From positions 1-6,801 of the forward strand of contig JALXCX010000161.1 in the NCBI GenBank assembly GCA_026990725.1: DNA of 6,801 nt, read 5' to 3'. Position numbers and translations under genes: made by a program. Under the pieces are notes generated by a model. That model did no database searches. It had not been told where the DNA came from and saw only the letters and a program-made list of their open reading frames with translations. How positions within the stretch are numbered: position 1 is the first letter of the stretch; every line of letters begins with the position of its first letter. Source of the DNA: Desulfobulbaceae bacterium (GTDB lineage Bacteria; Desulfobacterota; Desulfobulbia; Desulfobulbales; Desulfobulbaceae). This document shows positions 1 to 6,589 of this stretch, piece after piece.

Positions 1-593
1 CCAATGACATGTTCCACCGTGACTCCGCTCAATGCAAACTGATGGCGAGAAATGCGGCCAATAACATTACCACTCCCAACAATCAATCGTTTACCGCCAC
101 AACCTATAACTATGGAGGAGTACAGGAAACTCGTGTTGACCCTGATTATATGCAAGATGCTGTCTCTAATGTAATAACAGGCTTGCAGCAATCAGTTGAG
201 GAGTCAAAGGTGTACGAACTTTGCATGGAGAGCAAGGGGTATTATCAGGAAAAATCCTCTTCAGTAAAATCTATCGAACCATTGATCAGCAAAAAAAAAT
301 TAAAGAAAAAATATAAATCGAAATATAAAAAAAAGAGAAATAACAAGAAAGGGTTAGGCCAGCCTTGTAAACAAAGCTTAGACTGTCGAATAGGACTGCT
401 ATGCAGTGAAATCAGCAACAAATGTGTAAGCATGGAAGAATGGATAGAAGGCACCAAGAAAGATAATCAAAAAACAAAAAAAGGAAAGCCTTGCCATAAG
501 CATTCCCAATGTGGGGATACGCTCCTATGCGACCACCGTACCCATACATGCATCCCCAGCATTGAGTATATTCGCAAGTACCCCGATCGGTAA
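1..593 (+). CDS. Cysteine-rich, probably exported protein with two tandem four-Cys modules (5' end outside window)
   Basis: The frame is open to the left edge, and the first ATG (position 9) has no room for a ribosome site, so the real start and any signal peptide probably lie upstream. Residues below count from that ATG. The N-terminal part pairs RDSAQCKLMA (Cys9) with YELCMESKGYY (Cys72). This layout is familiar from small outer-membrane lipoproteins with a 'D...C' helix and a 'CM..KGY' end; here a polar Asn/Thr stretch lies between them where such proteins often carry a glycine zipper. Residues 95-114 are a very basic Lys/Tyr linker. Two modules follow, Cys120-126-132-139 and Cys162-168-174-181, both exactly C-x5-C-x5-C-x6-C with a GxPC start, like Dickkopf-N/EB-type disulfide modules found in some bacterial secreted proteins. 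Export is inferred from the cysteine pattern. The gene is convergent with the replication operon and could be cargo or host. Function is unknown. Confidence 0.72.
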   Translation, partial: NDMFHRDSAQCKLMARNAANNITTPNNQSFTATTYNYGGVQETRVDPDYMQDAVSNVITGLQQSVEESKVYELCMESKGYYQEKSSSVKSIEPLISKKKLKKKYKSKYKKKRNNKKGLGQPCKQSLDCRIGLLCSEISNKCVSMEEWIEGTKKDNQKTKKGKPCHKHSQCGDTLLCDHRTHTCIPSIEYIRKYPDR

Positions 594-669
594 TACCCAT
601 AAACAAACAGTGCCCTTTGCCGATAAATAGCACTTAAGATGTAACCTGCGGTTTATTTTCCGGCCAAAA

Positions 670-1200
670 TCAACGGGATTTTTTCCCGCCCTTGAGTAAA
701 CGAGGCATGGCATAATCCTCAATAAGCATCTCAAGGCGGAAGTGTTCATCTTGCAGGCGTTTAAATTTCTTCCGGCGCATGTATTTCGGCCTTTTGAAGC
801 CGTTACCAATGAGTGCATAAAGTTTGCTCGCCTTTCTTGCAAGGCGGCCAGGGTAGCCCTCCTGCTGACATGGATAGCAAAGATCATAGCAATGCCTGCA
901 GAGAAAATATTTTCCCCCACTATAAAGAATGGCTACCCGTTTCTTGCATCCTGGGCAAACAAACCAGGGGCGCATGCCGTAGTTGCATCGTGTCCAGCTA
1001 AAGGAAATAACCTCCGTGACCGGTTTTCCTCTATAACAATACTTAAGGATCACGCTGTTTTTCTCCATTTGGTAGCCCACGGCCCCCGTCTCGTGCCCAT
1101 TTGTTGACCACCTCACCTCTCCCTGCCACCCTGGCCGCGCTTGCTTGCGCAACCATCGAATATCAAGCTTCAGATAAGTCTCTGTGTTTGGTTTGCTCAT
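670..1200 (-). CDS. Zinc-ribbon hypothetical protein of mobile elements
   Basis: The 176-aa product has a central zinc ribbon: Cys82-x2-Cys85 (CPGC) and Cys101-x2-Cys104 (CRHC), preceded by the conserved-looking block YGMRPWFVCP and followed by a Lys/Arg-rich tail (PKYMRRKKFKRLQ). I recognise the overall plan (LDIRWLR start, WxW/G block, RPWF-CPxC, CRxC followed by a C/SQ-E element, PK-M) as a small hypothetical family common in proteobacterial prophages and islands next to replication genes. Its biochemical role is not known to me; nucleic-acid binding is an inference from the ribbon and basic tail. The ATG is preceded by AGGAT about 7 nt upstream. It is the last gene of the minus-strand operon. 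The upstream small gene ends 43 bp away as written, or 26 bp away if that gene's frameshift is corrected. Confidence 0.85.
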   Translation of the reverse strand: MSKPNTETYLKLDIRWLRKQARPGWQGEVRWSTNGHETGAVGYQMEKNSVILKYCYRGKPVTEVISFSWTRCNYGMRPWFVCPGCKKRVAILYSGGKYFLCRHCYDLCYPCQQEGYPGRLARKASKLYALIGNGFKRPKYMRRKKFKRLQDEHFRLEMLIEDYAMPRLLKGGKKSR

Positions 1201-1243
1201 ATTTTATCCTAAATCATAAGGGAATTTCATCGTTTTCCGGCCT

Positions 1244-1519
1244 TTACCAATTCTCCGTGCTGCCCCGGCTGGCAGACAATGCAAAAGTAACCGCCCCTGT
1301 GCCATGGATAAAATCCCGGCCATGGCACAGGGGGCAAGGCTTTAATAGGGGTTCAATAGCTTGCAAATAGGCAATAATCTCATTTTTGTGCATTTTGACG
1401 GGCATTATTACCTTTTCAATAGCATGCTGCGTACCTGATAGATCAAGCACGTCTTTACCGTTCAAAACAACGGTCACGCCATAAGACTCGGCCAGGGACA
1501 AAACCTCTTGCGCTGTCAT
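1244..1519 (-). CDS. TubC-docking-like small protein, C-terminal zinc ribbon broken by a frameshift
   Basis: The 91-aa product begins MTAQEVLSLAESYGVTVVLNG and resembles the TubC N-terminal docking-like domain (about residues 1-52) seen in many short proteins of mobile elements, away from any polyketide or peptide synthase. It then has CPLCHG (Cys62, Cys65), the first half of a zinc ribbon, but ends ALSASRGSTENW without the second half. In the -1 frame the DNA continues as YFCIVCQPG...ELVKAGKR and stops at 1227-1229. This supplies the missing CxxC, so one base appears to be missing near 1291-1297 and the intact gene would span 1227-1519. The start overlaps the helicase stop by ATGA (1516-1519) and only a weak Shine-Dalgarno is visible, so translational coupling is likely. 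It may be a real mutation or a sequence error in a G run. Function is unknown. Confidence 0.75.
   Translation of the reverse strand: MTAQEVLSLAESYGVTVVLNGKDVLDLSGTQHAIEKVIMPVKMHKNEIIAYLQAIEPLLKPCPLCHGRDFIHGTGAVTFALSASRGSTENW
1294..1333. repeat. Perfect 14-bp inverted repeat inside the small TubC-like gene
   Basis: The arm CCCCTGTGCCATGG (1294-1307) is matched exactly by its reverse complement at 1320-1333, with a 12-base spacer (1308-1319). The arms are GC-rich and would form a strong hairpin in RNA or single-stranded DNA. The repeat covers the codons from CPLCHG to HGTG of the host gene, and its outer edge coincides with the suspected one-base deletion. Restoring one C would extend the match to 15 bp. 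No U-run follows, so it is not a standard terminator. Confidence 0.85.
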
Positions 1520-3162
1520 ACGGACACCGTAATTGTATTTTCTGAATTTTTTTGTTTTTTACTGTCTTTACCGTCTTTACTGTCATATTCGGAACGATCC
1601 TGGACAGCATGGACAGTAAAGACAGTGGATTCTGCAGATGTTGAAGTTTCTGCCTTGTCCTGCATTGTATCAAAATAAAGGGTAATGAACCTGCCTGATT
1701 CGTTTTTGCTGAATTCAATATCCATTCCAACTTTTCTCAAAGCTGGCGCATGTCTCTTTAATGTTCGGCCACCCCATACAGGGACTTTAGGCCATGCTTT
1801 TGATTTTACAGCATCCTCATCTCTGGCATAATTCGGCAACAAGGTGAGCAAATCCGAACAAGTCCCTGACCAACGCTGTTTCTCCTTCAACATATCAATA
1901 AGAGCGGCTATAAAAGGCGAAGATTCCAAACTGATCGATACCAGCTCTTTCTGGTTCCTCTGATATGCCGTAACAAACGATCCCGAAGCAAACCCCAAGC
2001 CTGCTTCGGCTGCTGTTGCCCATTTGGTAGCATCAAGTTGGCGTGGTCTATATTCAAGACTTATTGAGTCAACATTTTTCAAAGCCGATGAAAGCCCATC
2101 CAACAAGACTCCAAATATTCCCCCTTTTAGCTTGTTGAAATTTTCCCATAGATGTCGCTCTTCAAGCCGATTAGAATCCTTTATAGGTTGTAATTCTATC
2201 GCAAGTACTCTATCGGCAAGATCAGGACGGGTAGCAATATCGTCTATACCGTTTAAAATAACAGGACGGGCAAGAGGGATGGTCGTTTCTTCCGTGGTCG
2301 AATAGAGGGTTCTACCGGCAAAAGAACCGCCGGTGAGAATTCGACAAAAGGAATCCGATAGCCAGGGCTGGATGCCTGACAAATTATCATAGGTCAGACA
2401 CCAGTTATTTACAGCCCCGGCCAGGAAATCACGATCGTCTTTTGGCGGGGGGCGTAACATTGCTGTAGAGGGATCACTGAAAGATCGAATCATTGTACAA
2501 AAAGTACTTTTCCCGGTTCCTTGTTCACCGGCAACGCAAAGACCAAAATATGGTGACTCCGGGCATAATGCCCGAATTAAAAAACCAGCGACAAGAACGC
2601 GGTCTTCCTCTCTCACATTGATTAACTTCCATAAATCATCAAGAGTTCCCCCCTTTTGTGGTGTCGGCAACGATCGACTGCTTGCGTTACGAAGGAATTT
2701 CACTGGAGAATTCTCTATGATTTTCCAGCCGTTAGGTGTTATCTCAACCACCTGCCACTTATCATTGCATAGATCAATATAGATATTTCCATTTGCAGAA
2801 GCTATGCGCCGATAAATACTATGTGATTTGCCATGAACCCTGGCCTTGCCACAAAGGGTATCCATCGTATCGGAAATGGTATTTTTGCTCACTCCCCGCT
2901 CAGTTAGGGCGAAATATTTATCAGCAAGCAATTCCGCAAATTTTCTGCTCCGAATAGGCCAGGTTTCTTTGTGATTCTTCCCCGTAATGGTGACGTAGCC
3001 TTCACCAATTTCATCATGGAATAGTTCATATTTACAGCCAATTTCAATGAGTATCGTCGACTTGCTTTTTCGTTTTCCATCTTCCTCAAATGGGGAAATG
3101 CCAGCTTGATTATTTGTATTTTTTACTTTCCCTTTCTGTTGTTTCAATTTTTCTTTCTGCAT
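1516..3162 (-). CDS. Replicative helicase-like AAA-type ATPase
   Basis: The ATPase core carries Walker A GEQGTGKST (residues 212-220), a Walker B-like WCLTYDN (254-260, Asp259), a sensor-type VILNGID (301-307) and an arginine-rich RPDLADRVL (312-320). This arrangement is typical of primase-linked helicases of phages, plasmids and islands. The first 35 residues are Lys/Gln-rich. A winged-helix-like region lies near 415-500, and the tail (510-548) is a low-complexity S/D/K stretch encoded by 9-bp DNA repeats. The ATG at 3162 is preferred because GGGAGG lies 7 nt upstream; a GTG one codon earlier (3165) is the alternative. The stop of the primase gene overlaps this ATG as TGATG. The likely role is unwinding the element's DNA together with the upstream primase. 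The exact family cannot be named without a profile search. Confidence 0.87.
   Translation of the reverse strand: MQKEKLKQQKGKVKNTNNQAGISPFEEDGKRKSKSTILIEIGCKYELFHDEIGEGYVTITGKNHKETWPIRSRKFAELLADKYFALTERGVSKNTISDTMDTLCGKARVHGKSHSIYRRIASANGNIYIDLCNDKWQVVEITPNGWKIIENSPVKFLRNASSRSLPTPQKGGTLDDLWKLINVREEDRVLVAGFLIRALCPESPYFGLCVAGEQGTGKSTFCTMIRSFSDPSTAMLRPPPKDDRDFLAGAVNNWCLTYDNLSGIQPWLSDSFCRILTGGSFAGRTLYSTTEETTIPLARPVILNGIDDIATRPDLADRVLAIELQPIKDSNRLEERHLWENFNKLKGGIFGVLLDGLSSALKNVDSISLEYRPRQLDATKWATAAEAGLGFASGSFVTAYQRNQKELVSISLESSPFIAALIDMLKEKQRWSGTCSDLLTLLPNYARDEDAVKSKAWPKVPVWGGRTLKRHAPALRKVGMDIEFSKNESGRFITLYFDTMQDKAETSTSAESTVFTVHAVQDRSEYDSKDGKDSKKQKNSENTITVSV
1531..1627. repeat. Iteron-like 9-bp repeats in opposed sets beside an AT tract (candidate origin)
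   Basis: On the plus strand, CTGTC/CCGTC motifs recur every 9 bp at 1561, 1570 and 1579 (ACTGTCTTT, ACCGTCTTT, ACTGTCATA). GACAG motifs recur every 9 bp in the opposite sense at 1601, 1610 and 1619 (TGGACAGCA, TGGACAGTA, AAGACAGTG). The block 1561-1575 matches the reverse complement of 1612-1626 at 14 of 15 bases. Directly adjacent, 1531-1560 is a T-rich, AT-rich stretch. All of it lies within the 3' end of the helicase gene. Direct repeats plus dyad plus AT tract is the usual look of an initiator-bound origin, but function is inferred; a low-complexity protein tail is the alternative explanation. Confidence 0.5.
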
Positions 3163-4184
3163 CACGCTACCTCCCTGAGAGTTCGGAGTACGGCGTTTGC
3201 AGCCAGAGAAAAATCCCCTCCGTATTCGTACATGGCGAGTAACCCAAAGCAGTCATAACTCCGCCCTGGTTCAAGGCAGGTTGAAGACGTGAAACAATAG
3301 AATGTATTGTTGTCAAACACCGTGCCGGACACACCATGTTTTTTTCCGGGCCTTGTCCAGTAATTGCCCCGGTAAAGTTTCCAGCCATACTCTTCGAGGA
3401 CATCCGTAATTGAACAACAACGATTGTAAATATCGCCCGGCTTATTACCGGATTTATTACCGGCTTTCCTGATTTTATAGGTTTTCCTTTTTTTGGTTGT
3501 AATGTTTGTCCACCCGGCATTCCCGGCAAGTTCATTGAACCGGGTGAAGAGCGAATCAATCATTGCCGTGGAGATCACGGGAAGTTCATGGGTAAACAGA
3601 TCACCTGACCATTGATAGGGTTGTTCAGTCTCCGGGTGAATGCCATAGGCCACGAACTGCTGGCCGTGACTGAGAATCTCTATCTGGTTGACAACCCCAT
3701 TTTTATCTATCCATTTGTCGGAACAAACCTTCTTCTTTATTCCGGGACAAACAACCGGTATCAGCGTTTTAGGCGGCATACCCACACGGGTAATATATGA
3801 AATGCCGTCAAATAAATGCAGCAGTTCACGAATAACCGTTTTATGGTAAATATCAGTGTCAAGGCCCATTATCTTCCGGCCTGTCCTGATGCCTATTCCA
3901 TGGTCTTTCGGCCAATTCTTTACCAGTGTGGCGGTATCTTTTTTGGGCCATCCCGGAATAGTTGGGTATTTCTTGCCGGGCGCTATAGGGCAAAGTTCAA
4001 AACCTTTTTCATATAATAATTTTGCCAGCTCATCCATACGCCCTTGCAGAACTAACATTGTGTAGTAGCTCAAACCCTTGCCAACTACAGAATTATCATT
4101 TATAGTATTCATATCATTTGATAATTTTCTTCTTTTTGTCCTGCCCTGAGTCGAGTTCAGAGGCGGGACTTTTTTTGCAATCAT
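3162..4184 (-). CDS. Bifunctional primase/polymerase (prim-pol, AEP type)
   Basis: Residue numbers here count from the upstream TTG at 4205 (347 aa). The prim-pol domain spans about 50-220: GKKYPTIPGW (77-86), GIGIRTG, then the metal-binding LDTDI (Asp116, Asp118), the VGMPPKTL block (141-148) and QIEILSHGQQFVAYGIHPET (174-193), which I know from primases of phage and island replication modules. A short NKSG-NKPG repeat linker (250-257) leads to a C-terminal domain (258-347) with GWKLYRGNYWTRPGK and a YxCFxSS-type strand, an accessory region common in this family. The ATG at 4184 has GAAGGA just upstream and is chosen; TTG at 4205 is the other option. It would prime replication of the excised element. 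It sits 28 bp after the regulator gene and overlaps the helicase gene by TGATG. Confidence 0.86.
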   Translation of the reverse strand: MIAKKVPPLNSTQGRTKRRKLSNDMNTINDNSVVGKGLSYYTMLVLQGRMDELAKLLYEKGFELCPIAPGKKYPTIPGWPKKDTATLVKNWPKDHGIGIRTGRKIMGLDTDIYHKTVIRELLHLFDGISYITRVGMPPKTLIPVVCPGIKKKVCSDKWIDKNGVVNQIEILSHGQQFVAYGIHPETEQPYQWSGDLFTHELPVISTAMIDSLFTRFNELAGNAGWTNITTKKRKTYKIRKAGNKSGNKPGDIYNRCCSITDVLEEYGWKLYRGNYWTRPGKKHGVSGTVFDNNTFYCFTSSTCLEPGRSYDCFGLLAMYEYGGDFSLAANAVLRTLREVA

Positions 4185-4212
4185 TGTTCCTTCGGTGATA
4201 CTCAACTCGTTA

Positions 4213-4428
4213 TCATCTTCCCCGCCGTAGACGTTCTGATTCTTTTACTTGCCTTGCTCGCACCTTTTCTACTTCCCTACGCCAAGCGGCCGTATCAAAA
4301 AATAATTTCCCGGCAACCTTCAGGATGATTGCTGGAAATTTCTTCTGGCAGTGATATTTGTAAATAGAATGCTTTGACAAGGGGAGTTGTTCTTTGGTTG
4401 CCGTACTCACTTGAATTAAATTTTCCAT
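4213..4428 (-). CDS. AlpA/excisionase-like winged-helix DNA-binding protein
   Basis: This 71-aa basic protein has the layout LPLSKHSIYKYHCQKKFPAIILKVAGKLFFDTAAWRREVEK. It is a MerR/AlpA-type helix-turn-helix followed by a small wing (VAGKLFFD) and the W-R helix that ends such domains. Proteins of this size and type act as excisionases or as activators of integrase or replication genes in phage satellites and islands. The start is supported by CGGAG about 6 nt upstream of ATG. It is the first gene of the replication operon, directly behind a strong promoter and a large inverted repeat, so autoregulation or recombination-directionality control is a reasonable inference. The variable C-terminal tail is Arg/Glu-rich. 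Confidence 0.8.
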   Translation of the reverse strand: MENLIQVSTATKEQLPLSKHSIYKYHCQKKFPAIILKVAGKLFFDTAAWRREVEKVRARQVKESERLRRGR

Positions 4429-4439
4429 AATGTCTCCGT

Positions 4440-4472
4440 TTATTATTTATTATTGATCAGGATAAATAATAA
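4440..4472. promoter_or_regulatory. Operator-like perfect 11-bp inverted repeat over the replication-operon promoter
   Basis: TTATTATTTAT (4440-4450) is matched exactly by ATAAATAATAA (4462-4472) around an 11-base spacer. The spacer contains the palindrome TGATCA (4454-4459), nearly concentric with the arms. The right arm contains the whole -10 box of the operon promoter and the left arm reaches the region just before the ribosome site. A dimeric protein bound here would block transcription; the AlpA-like product of the next gene is the nearest candidate. The arms are AT-only, so chance composition contributes. Confidence 0.55.
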
Positions 4473-4494
4473 CAAAACGGTACATAAGCGTCAA
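4466..4494 (-). promoter_or_regulatory. Sigma70-type promoter of the regulator-primase-helicase operon
   Basis: On the minus strand, TTGACG (4489-4494) is followed after exactly 17 bases by TATTAT (4466-4471), close to the consensus at both boxes. Transcription would start about 30 bases before the ATG of the AlpA-like gene, leaving room for its CGGAG ribosome site. No other similarly good pair was seen in this intergenic region. Confidence 0.7.
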
Positions 4495-4593
4495 GTGTTT
4501 AGCAACATAAAACTACAAAATAACAACAAGTTGAATAATGCGGGATGTTAACGTTAGAAGATAAAAGGAGGGGATTTACTGTTACAAAAAATG

Positions 4594-5436
4594 CTATTTC
4601 TTTTTATGAAACAATGCGAGTCTACAGGTATCGGAACAGGTTTTTCGGCGCCCTTTTCTTTGAGAAACAATAAATCTGCCACAATTTGAACAGTAAGAAA
4701 AATAGTCTTGGCCACCCATCAGCAAGAAATCAAAAAGGATACGCGCAATAAACGAATCGAAGGGGAGAGGTCGGTCATCAGGAGTTGTCAAGACAGAAAT
4801 TACTCGGCCTTTTTGCTCAACCGGTTTTCCATTGAAAATTAATGGGTTCAACTCACAACCTAATAGCACCTTTTTCTTTACATAACCTTTTTCGGTCAAT
4901 ATAAGTCTCTCACCAATGTTACTATACAAACGGTGCAAATCAGACGAGGCCATAGCGGCACCTTGCTTTTCTGAAGCCGTATATACCGCCGTCTTGCTAC
5001 CTCTAAACAGCTCCATCTTATATCCATAAACGATATTTGATTCTTTTAATTCCTCCCTATCATGCAAAATTTTATCCAAAGAAAAATGCCAAGGCTGCTT
5101 TGCCTTAAAGATACTTTTAAGAATGACACCGGCCATAAACTTACCGTAACTAAGCTTACCCATCGTTGGATTTGCCGCACGTTCAGAAACACAACCTGCC
5201 CCAGGAATCAAGATCCCGTCATCAGGATTCCATTGTTCCTCTTGACATACCACTTCTTCAAGGTACTGGAAATATGGATGTTTATAGGGGATGTCATAAT
5301 GAATATTCAGGATATCCACGGCTGTTATGAAAAGTTCTTTCATTTCCCATAATTCCCATGGTTCTTTAAGCAGCATTTCAAGCCACTTCCCCATTCCCTG
5401 CATCTTTGAATAATCCGGATTTCTTGCCATTTCCAT
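4594..5436 (-). CDS. Unrecognised protein with C-terminal CxxC-CxxxC zinc finger, coupled to the integrase
   Basis: I do not recognise the family. The product is 280 aa from ATG 5436 (a GTG one codon earlier is possible). The N-terminal 60 residues are rich in Trp, Met and Leu (KWLEMLLKEPWELWEMKELF) and probably helical. The middle has no known motif. Counting from the GTG, the end carries Cys250-x2-Cys253-x14-Cys268-x3-Cys272 in a YCSNCGRF...RRKTCSDTCR context, with a basic KKK terminus. This resembles CGNR-type or other treble-clef fingers found at the C-terminus of some bacterial DNA-binding regulators. The integrase stop overlaps its start as TGATG, so the two are probably cotranslated. 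A DNA-binding helper of recombination, or a regulator, is plausible but unproven. Confidence 0.75.
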   Translation of the reverse strand: MEMARNPDYSKMQGMGKWLEMLLKEPWELWEMKELFITAVDILNIHYDIPYKHPYFQYLEEVVCQEEQWNPDDGILIPGAGCVSERAANPTMGKLSYGKFMAGVILKSIFKAKQPWHFSLDKILHDREELKESNIVYGYKMELFRGSKTAVYTASEKQGAAMASSDLHRLYSNIGERLILTEKGYVKKKVLLGCELNPLIFNGKPVEQKGRVISVLTTPDDRPLPFDSFIARILFDFLLMGGQDYFSYCSNCGRFIVSQRKGRRKTCSDTCRLALFHKKK

Positions 5437-6569
5437 CACCCCATAATCTGAACGACTTTCATCTCTTCTTTAGGCTCCTGCAATGTATCAGACAAGTTAA
5501 CAGCATCCCTTAAAGTCTTGTCGGCAATATGCGCGTACCGCATGGTTGTTTTAATATCCTTATGAGTCAGTAACTTCGAAACGGTATACAAATCGACACC
5601 AGCAGAAACCATGGAAGAAGCAAAATGATGGCGCAAGCCATGAAGCCTGAACGTAGGAGGTAAGTTCGCCTTTTTTTTAATTTCTTTCCAAGGCCGTTTA
5701 AAATCTACTCGCTGACCACCATACTTGCCGGGAAAAACATAAAGGGAATTATTTTCAGGAAGATTTAAAAGAACGGCAAGTGCCTTACCGGAAAGCGGGA
5801 GAATCTGGTCTTGTCGTCCTTTAGGGTCACGAAGGGTGATTACCTGACGCTCAAAATTAATGTCGTTCCATGTCAATTTGAACAACTCTCCGCGCCGAAG
5901 ACCGGTATAGAGAAGAATTTGTATAAAACCGGCATCTACCTTGGACGGCCATTTATCCAGAACATCAAGTAAGCGGGTTAATTCTTCTTTGGTTAAAAAT
6001 TCTGTTATCTGGTTGTTAAGCTTTGGCAGTTGCACACTTTTACATGGGTTCTTTCCGTTATACATACCCCATTGATCCGCTACAGAAAAAAGGCGGGAGA
6101 GCAAAACTACAATATGTTTGATAGTAGCCTTCGCATACGGCTTGCCATGTTTATTTTTCCCTTTTTTTAAAGCCAACACCATCTTTTCAATATCAAACTG
6201 ACTTATCTGATCAAGACAAGACTGCTCAAAACGCGGCTTTAAATGTTTATTGTAGATATAAAAATCAGATTTCCAAGATTTTTTATATTCCTTCGCCCAT
6301 GGTAAATATTTTTCCCATATCATGCCAAGAGATGGGGATTGTTTCCGATTGATCTTGAATTCTCCTCTGGCAATATCAACTTTCATCCGCCCCTCAATCT
6401 CCCTTGCAAGGGCAAGGTTTGGAACAGTCCTACTCATCTTTCGGCCAAGATGTCTGACAATTACTTTATATCGCTTCCCATGTGACGGAAAAGCTCGGCC
6501 GCACCTTCCACACTGCTTTGATGTCAATTTTGACTCACCACCACAAGCACACCTGATAAGAATTGCCAT
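5436..6569 (-). CDS. Tyrosine recombinase (integrase) with N-terminal zinc ribbon
   Basis: The 377-aa product has all catalytic positions of the phage-type tyrosine recombinases: Arg225 (TGLRRGEL), Lys250 (DPKGRQ), His310-x2-Arg313 (HGLRHHFAS), His336 (LLTHKD) and the nucleophile Tyr345 (TTMRYAHI). A SAM-like core-binding domain covers about residues 78-180 and an arm-binding-type segment about 32-75. The first 25 residues carry CAC...CGRC (Cys7, Cys9, Cys20, Cys23), a small zinc ribbon seen in a subset of island integrases. The start ATG has AAGGAAGGA with about 7 nt spacing. It integrates and, with an excisionase, excises the element. The gene begins about 180 bp from the tRNA-derived attachment site and reads away from it. 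It appears intact. Confidence 0.95.
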   Translation of the reverse strand: MAILIRCACGGESKLTSKQCGRCGRAFPSHGKRYKVIVRHLGRKMSRTVPNLALAREIEGRMKVDIARGEFKINRKQSPSLGMIWEKYLPWAKEYKKSWKSDFYIYNKHLKPRFEQSCLDQISQFDIEKMVLALKKGKNKHGKPYAKATIKHIVVLLSRLFSVADQWGMYNGKNPCKSVQLPKLNNQITEFLTKEELTRLLDVLDKWPSKVDAGFIQILLYTGLRRGELFKLTWNDINFERQVITLRDPKGRQDQILPLSGKALAVLLNLPENNSLYVFPGKYGGQRVDFKRPWKEIKKKANLPPTFRLHGLRHHFASSMVSAGVDLYTVSKLLTHKDIKTTMRYAHIADKTLRDAVNLSDTLQEPKEEMKVVQIMG

Positions 6570-6589
6570 GACTTATTCCTTCCTTTTCG

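Noticed and set aside
674..688. Hairpin CGGGA-AAAAA-TCCCG at the end of the zinc-ribbon gene as a terminator
   Set aside because: The stem is only 5 bp, it overlaps the stop region and no proper U-run follows (TTGATTTTGG on the minus strand).
1291..1297. Programmed -1 ribosomal frameshifting in the TubC-like gene
   Set aside because: No X-XXY-YYZ type slippery heptamer is present in frame, and the strong hairpin lies upstream of the shift point instead of downstream; a one-base deletion or sequence error explains it better.
742..1370. Plus-strand open frames opposite the zinc-ribbon and TubC-like genes
   Set aside because: They are shadows of well-supported minus-strand genes, with no ribosome sites and no recognisable protein features.
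3442..3463. Direct repeat TTATTACCGG, two copies at 12-bp spacing in the primase gene
   Set aside because: It encodes a simple NKSG-NKPG interdomain linker; two copies are not enough to argue for a DNA site.
4480..4487. GTACATA shared between the replication-operon promoter region and the integrase leader (near 6644)
   Set aside because: A single 7-base match in AT-rich DNA is expected by chance.
4549..4556. Palindrome TAACGTTA in the intergenic region
   Set aside because: It is eight bases only, with no second copy and no clear relation to a promoter.
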